DNA of 64,000 nt from Azorhizobium sp965227945. GTDB taxonomy: Bacteria; Pseudomonadota; Alphaproteobacteria; Rhizobiales; Xanthobacteraceae. Positions 60,685 through 64,000 of the stretch are shown piece by piece. The stretch covers positions 434,001-498,000 of the forward strand of contig CBDDGQ010000005.1 of assembly GCA_965227945.1 (NCBI GenBank), given 5' to 3'. The position numbers and the translations under genes were made by a program. The notes beneath the pieces were generated by a model. It worked only from the letters and a program-made list of their open reading frames with translations. It had not been told where the DNA came from and ran no database searches. Every line of letters begins with the position of its first letter. Position 1 is the stretch's first letter.

Positions 60685-61695
60685 TCAGTTGGGCTCCAGC
60701 AAGGTCTTGCGGGCCCGGTCGTAGCGCCACATGGCGCCGGGATGGATATGGGTGCCGCCCAGCCAGCGGTCCACCGCATTCTCGCTGGCATGGTCGAATT
60801 GGCCCTTGAGGGCGGCCGCGCCGGCGCGGGTGAGCGTCAATGGCGAGGTGGCGAAGGCGTGGTAGCTGATCTCATGCCCGTGCGCCTCGGTCTGGGCCGG
60901 GTCGAAGGCCTTGCACTCGCTGGAGGGGAAGGGCAGGCCCTCCAGCAGCGGCTCATGGGCGAAGGCCAAGGCGTCGAGCCGCAGGAAGAAGGGCAGGTCG
61001 GCCAGAAACTGCGCCGCCTCCTGGCGATGTACGGCGGCAAACAACTCATTGGCCTTCATCGGCCCCTCGCTGAGACCCCGCAGGATGCGCTCCTCGGTGA
61101 GCGACAGGCCGGTGCGCGGGGCGGGCAGTTCCTCCAGCGCCCGGCGCAGGGCGGGGCTCAGAAAGGGCAAAGCGGCATTGGGTCGGGCGGCCATGGCGGC
61201 CAGGGTCTTGGGGGTCAGGGCAGTGAAGGCCTCCCAGGCCTCATGCCCGGTTTCCAACTGCCGGCTGGAGATGGCCTGACCCGTGCGCGCCAGCGCCGCG
61301 ATGGCGTCGGGGGCCAGGGTGCCGAGATAATCGGACGCCTGGATCAGCGTCAGGCCGATGCGCTCCGGCTCCAAGGCGAAGAAGTGCAGCAGCTGGACCA
61401 ACTGGAGCTGGTCGTAGAGGTCGTGCTCGAACCACAGCTCCACCTCGCGAAAGGCGATGTGGATCTCCAGCTGGCCATCGCGCTCGGCAAAGTCGGCGCG
61501 CACGGAATCGAAGGGCAGGCCGAACGCGTAGGCGAGAAACTCGGCCCTTGTGTCGGAGACCACGGCCAGTGCGGCACCGGCGGGGACAGGTCCGTCGTGC
61601 AGCATGTCCCGCCACGGCAGGAAGTGCCCGACCACGCCGCCGGCGCGCAGCTGCGCCACGGCGCTGTCCCCATTGGTGACCACCAGCTTGGGCAT
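60685..61695 (-). CDS. DUF1835 domain protein
   Basis: This 336-residue protein starts LVVTNGDSAVAQLRAGGVVGHFLPWRDMLHDGP, the DUF1835 opening (about 1-115). A helical domain with LSLTEERILRGLSEGPMKANELFAA, winged-helix-like, follows (about 215-290). The family has no established function. GGAAGGGG lies just before the ATG, two bases after the queF stop, so the two genes are translationally linked. It ends three bases from convergent kdsA. Confidence 0.8.
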   Translation of the reverse strand: MPKLVVTNGDSAVAQLRAGGVVGHFLPWRDMLHDGPVPAGAALAVVSDTRAEFLAYAFGLPFDSVRADFAERDGQLEIHIAFREVELWFEHDLYDQLQLVQLLHFFALEPERIGLTLIQASDYLGTLAPDAIAALARTGQAISSRQLETGHEAWEAFTALTPKTLAAMAARPNAALPFLSPALRRALEELPAPRTGLSLTEERILRGLSEGPMKANELFAAVHRQEAAQFLADLPFFLRLDALAFAHEPLLEGLPFPSSECKAFDPAQTEAHGHEISYHAFATSPLTLTRAGAAALKGQFDHASENAVDRWLGGTHIHPGAMWRYDRARKTLLEPN

Positions 61696-61697
61696 GG

Positions 61698-62150
61698 CTA
61701 TCCCCTTCCGCGATAGGGCGCGACGCCGGTGTCCGGCAGCCAGACACCGGGAGGCAGATCGCCCGTCTGCCAGAACACATCGATGGGAATGCCGCCGCGC
61801 GGATACCAATAGCCAGCAATGCGGAAGAAGCGCGGGGCCAACACATGTATCAAACGTTTGCCGATGGCCACCGTGCAGTCCTCATGGAACGCGCCGTGGT
61901 TGCGGAAACTGGCGAGATAAAGCTTGAGCGACTTGGATTCCACCAGATAGGCATCGGGCACATAGTCGATCACCAGATGGGCGAAGTCCGGTTGTCCTGT
62001 GACAGGACATAACGAGGTGAATTCCGGAGCCGTGAAGCGGGCCACATAGTTCACATCGGGATGGGGATTGGGCACGCGGTCCAGCACCGCCTCTTCAGGA
62101 GAGGTCGGCAAAGCGGTGTCCCGGCCGAGCTGGAGCTTGGCATCTGACAT
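61698..62150 (-). CDS. queF: NADPH-dependent 7-cyano-7-deazaguanine reductase
   Basis: This 150-residue enzyme reduces preQ0 to preQ1 in queuosine synthesis. It is the short unimodular type. The nucleophile C48 and the proton donor D55 lie in FTSLCPVTGQPDF; the QueF motif ESKSLKLYLASFRNH and FHEDC follow, and AGYWYPRGGIPID closes. The frame extends 15 codons upstream without conservation. No preQ1 riboswitch was recognised in the 218-bp leader. First gene of a two-gene unit with the DUF1835 gene, divergent from enolase. Confidence 0.96.
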   Translation of the reverse strand: MSDAKLQLGRDTALPTSPEEAVLDRVPNPHPDVNYVARFTAPEFTSLCPVTGQPDFAHLVIDYVPDAYLVESKSLKLYLASFRNHGAFHEDCTVAIGKRLIHVLAPRFFRIAGYWYPRGGIPIDVFWQTGDLPPGVWLPDTGVAPYRGRG

Positions 62151-62368
62151 GTGGAGTCCTTGGACTTGCGGACGTTTCCCAGGGCCGGGCGCCATGTGGG
62201 CGCGCCTTTTTTAGGCAGCTTAGCGCAAATTCGCCCGCTGTCGCGCGGAACCTGCCCAGCGTCCGAGCCCCCTTATCAGCGGCGGCCGGACGGGGTAGAA
62301 GCGGCCCGCCCCAAGAGCCGCCGGCGGGCGGTTTCCAGCGTTGGGCAGACTGAAGGGAAGGACGTTCC

Positions 62369-63652
62369 ATGACCGCCATCGTCGACATCATCGGCCGTGA
62401 AATTCTCGATAGCCGCGGCAACCCCACGGTGGAAGTCGATGTGCTGCTGGAAGACGGCGCCCTCGGCCGCGCTGCGGTGCCGTCCGGCGCCTCCACTGGC
62501 GCCCATGAGGCGGTGGAACTGCGCGATGGCGACAAGGGCCGCTATCTCGGCAAGGGCGTGCGCCATGCCGTGGACGCGGTGAATGGCGAGATCTTCGATG
62601 CCATCGGCGGCTTCGACGCCGAGGACCAGGTCAAGATCGACACCACCATGATCGGCCTGGACGGCACCCCCAACAAGGCCCGGCTGGGTGCCAACGCCAT
62701 TCTCGGCGTATCGCTGGCGGCGGCCAAGGCGGCGGCCATCTCCAACAATCTGCCGCTCTATCGCTATGTGGGCGGCGTCAATGCCCGCACCCTGCCGGTG
62801 CCGATGATGAACATCATCAACGGCGGCGCCCATGCGGACAATCCCATCGACTTCCAGGAATTCATGATCCTGCCCGCCGGCGCGCCGACCTTCGCCGAGG
62901 GCCTGCGCTGGGGTGCGGAGATCTTCCACACCCTGAAGAAGGGCCTGAAGGACGCCGGCCACAATACCAATGTGGGCGACGAGGGCGGCTTCGCCCCGAA
63001 CCTGGCCTCCGCCGAGGCGGCGCTGGACTTCGTGCTGAAGGCGATCGAGAAGGCCGGCTTCAAGCCCGGCGAGGACGTGTTCCTGGGCCTCGACTGCGCC
63101 GCCACCGAGTTCTTCAAGGATGGCGCCTATCATTATGAAGGCGAGGGCAAGGTGCGCGATATCGCGGCGCAGGTGGCCTATCTCGCCAGCCTGGTGTCGT
63201 CCTACCCCATCGTCACCATCGAGGATGGCATGTCCGAGGACGATTGGGCGGGCTGGAAGCAGCTGACCGACGCCATCGGCGCCAAGTGCCAGCTGGTGGG
63301 CGACGATCTGTTCGTGACCAATGTGGAGCGCCTGGGCCGCGGCATCAAGGCGGCCACGGGCAACGCCATCCTGGTGAAGGTCAACCAGATCGGCACGCTC
63401 ACCGAGACGCTCGACACGGTGGAACTGGCCCACACCTCCGGCTATCGCGCCGTGATGTCCCATCGCTCCGGCGAGACCGAGGACTCCACCATTGCCGATC
63501 TGGCGGTGGCCACCAATTGCGGGCAGATCAAGACTGGCTCGCTTGCCCGCTCGGATCGCACCGCCAAGTACAACCAGCTGCTGCGCATCGAGGAAGAGCT
63601 GGGAAGCGCGGCGAAATATGCCGGCAAGGCCGCGCTGAAGGCGTTTGCCTGA
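62369..63652 (+). CDS. eno: Enolase
   Basis: This 427-residue glycolytic enzyme interconverts 2-phosphoglycerate and phosphoenolpyruvate. The start TAIVDIIGREILDSRGNPTVEVD, the substrate loop PSGASTGAHEA, the metal ligands in LGLDCAATEF and TIEDGMSEDDW, KVNQIGTLTET and the signature SHRSGETEDSTIADLAV are intact. AAGGGAAGGA precedes the ATG. It is followed by an intrinsic terminator and then ftsB, the common alphaproteobacterial order. Confidence 0.98.
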   Translation: MTAIVDIIGREILDSRGNPTVEVDVLLEDGALGRAAVPSGASTGAHEAVELRDGDKGRYLGKGVRHAVDAVNGEIFDAIGGFDAEDQVKIDTTMIGLDGTPNKARLGANAILGVSLAAAKAAAISNNLPLYRYVGGVNARTLPVPMMNIINGGAHADNPIDFQEFMILPAGAPTFAEGLRWGAEIFHTLKKGLKDAGHNTNVGDEGGFAPNLASAEAALDFVLKAIEKAGFKPGEDVFLGLDCAATEFFKDGAYHYEGEGKVRDIAAQVAYLASLVSSYPIVTIEDGMSEDDWAGWKQLTDAIGAKCQLVGDDLFVTNVERLGRGIKAATGNAILVKVNQIGTLTETLDTVELAHTSGYRAVMSHRSGETEDSTIADLAVATNCGQIKTGSLARSDRTAKYNQLLRIEEELGSAAKYAGKAALKAFA

Positions 63653-63696
63653 CCCCCTGCTGATGCTGGACGCGGCGGCCGATGGGCCGCCGCCGG

Positions 63697-63724
63697 AATG
63701 CCCCGGCAGGTCCGGGGCATTTTG
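63697..63724 (+). terminator. Intrinsic terminator after enolase
   Basis: AATGCCCCGG pairs perfectly with CCGGGGCATT (63697-63706 and 63712-63721) around a 5-base loop, ending in TTT. It lies 44 bp after the eno stop and separates eno from ftsB. Confidence 0.85.
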
Positions 63725-63841
63725 CGTTTGGGGCGTCGTTCTTGCCGCCAGCCAGAATCGTCCCGGACGGACTCCGGAAAGGCGCGCTGTCAATGGGCGT
63801 CTTAACGGCGCCTCAACCTTGTGCGGTCAGCATGCGGCCCC

Positions 63842-64000
63842 ATGCAGACCCGCTCCCGCCTCCGCGCCTTCTTCTTCGCTGTGCTGCTCTACCTCGTGTC
63901 GGGCGGCGTCATCGGGTATTTTGCCTACCACGCCTACAATGGCGACCACGGACTGATGGCCAAGCGCAATTATGAGCAGGAGGTGGAACGCCTCCAGGGC
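63842..64000 (+). CDS. ftsB: FtsB/DivIC-type septum formation initiator, N-terminal part
   Basis: The window ends after 53 codons. The visible part has a short basic start (MQTRSRLR), a single membrane helix (about 9-30, FFFAVLLYLVSGGVIGYFAY), then NGDHGLMAKRNYEQEVERLQ, the start of a periplasmic coiled coil. GDHGL followed by a coiled coil is the mark of alphaproteobacterial FtsB-like proteins, which bridge FtsL and FtsQ in the divisome. Position after eno agrees with the usual order. The end of the gene lies beyond the window. Confidence 0.88.
   Translation, partial: MQTRSRLRAFFFAVLLYLVSGGVIGYFAYHAYNGDHGLMAKRNYEQEVERLQG

Noticed and set aside
62151..62368. preQ1 riboswitch upstream of queF
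   Set aside because: No preQ1-I, -II or -III pattern was recognised in the leader on the minus strand.
1..64000. CRISPR array, prophage or insertion sequence
   Set aside because: No regularly spaced direct repeats, Cas, integrase, transposase or phage structural genes were seen in the window.

Overview
The window is chromosomal DNA from a high-GC (mid to upper 60s percent, by eye) alphaproteobacterium, most likely of the order Hyphomicrobiales and perhaps the Xanthobacteraceae; the family is inference. The clade assignment rests on the CtrA master regulator with a GANTC-rich upstream region, a TrcR-type (DUF1013) cell-cycle regulator, the mitochondrial-type complex I accessory subunit NDUFA12, and familiar alphaproteobacterial gene orders (ispH-thrB-rnhA; secG-pyrG-kdsA-eno-ftsB; NDUFA12-DUF2155-aat next to accC-accB-aroQ). 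No tRNA, rRNA, prophage, insertion sequence or CRISPR array was seen.

Layout. 1-1890: cut membrane gene, small DUF1328-type membrane protein, PotF polyamine-binding protein. 1989-5224: minus-strand ispH-thrB-rnhA block plus a membrane protein of unknown function. 5225-6116: long gene-free stretch with a strongly foldable candidate RNA (5430-5604). 6117-11225: TrcR, a universal stress protein, a two-gene unit of polyprenyl-phosphate-type glycosyltransferase and YdjC/HpnK-type deacetylase, and a CLC exchanger. 11333-16964: YddA-type ABC exporter, a fatty acyl-CoA ligase and PrpE. 17066-26399: mostly envelope and unknown genes (lipoproteins, secreted proteins, a B12-binding radical SAM enzyme, MBL hydrolase, SRAP protein, HAD phosphatase, extensin-like protein, L,D-transpeptidase). 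26715-31335: a small unknown protein, CorA, an SDR, PdxH, a surface-antigen lipoprotein and a DnaJ-class chaperone. 31495-35859: ctrA, a FliJ-like protein, an ECF sigma/anti-sigma pair and a diguanylate cyclase. 36146-41602: CysA-type ATPase, agmatinase, a cation/proton exchanger, NDUFA12, DUF2155 and Aat. 41848-45899: a two-gene ABC importer without a binding protein and a lower-GC DUF3800 gene, lying between aat and accC. 45947-50912: accC, accB, aroQ, a DsbA-family protein and an M48 protease. 51256-63652: aminotransferase, H+-pyrophosphatase, secG, pyrG, a VOC protein, a guanidinium exporter behind a guanidine-II riboswitch, vapBC, kdsA, a DUF1835 gene, queF and enolase. The window ends inside ftsB.

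The core is housekeeping (isoprenoid, CTP, KDO, fatty acid, shikimate, queuosine, protein export). Small accessory units sit inside its conserved gene blocks. Points most worth following are the unassigned structured RNA at 5430-5604, five GANTC sites within 96 bp upstream of ctrA, the guanidine-II riboswitch/gdx unit, the orphan ABC importer plus DUF3800 gene, and the lone B12-radical SAM enzyme beside a divergent cysteine-containing secreted protein. I did not find a clearly new multi-gene system; the RNA is the strongest unexplained signal.
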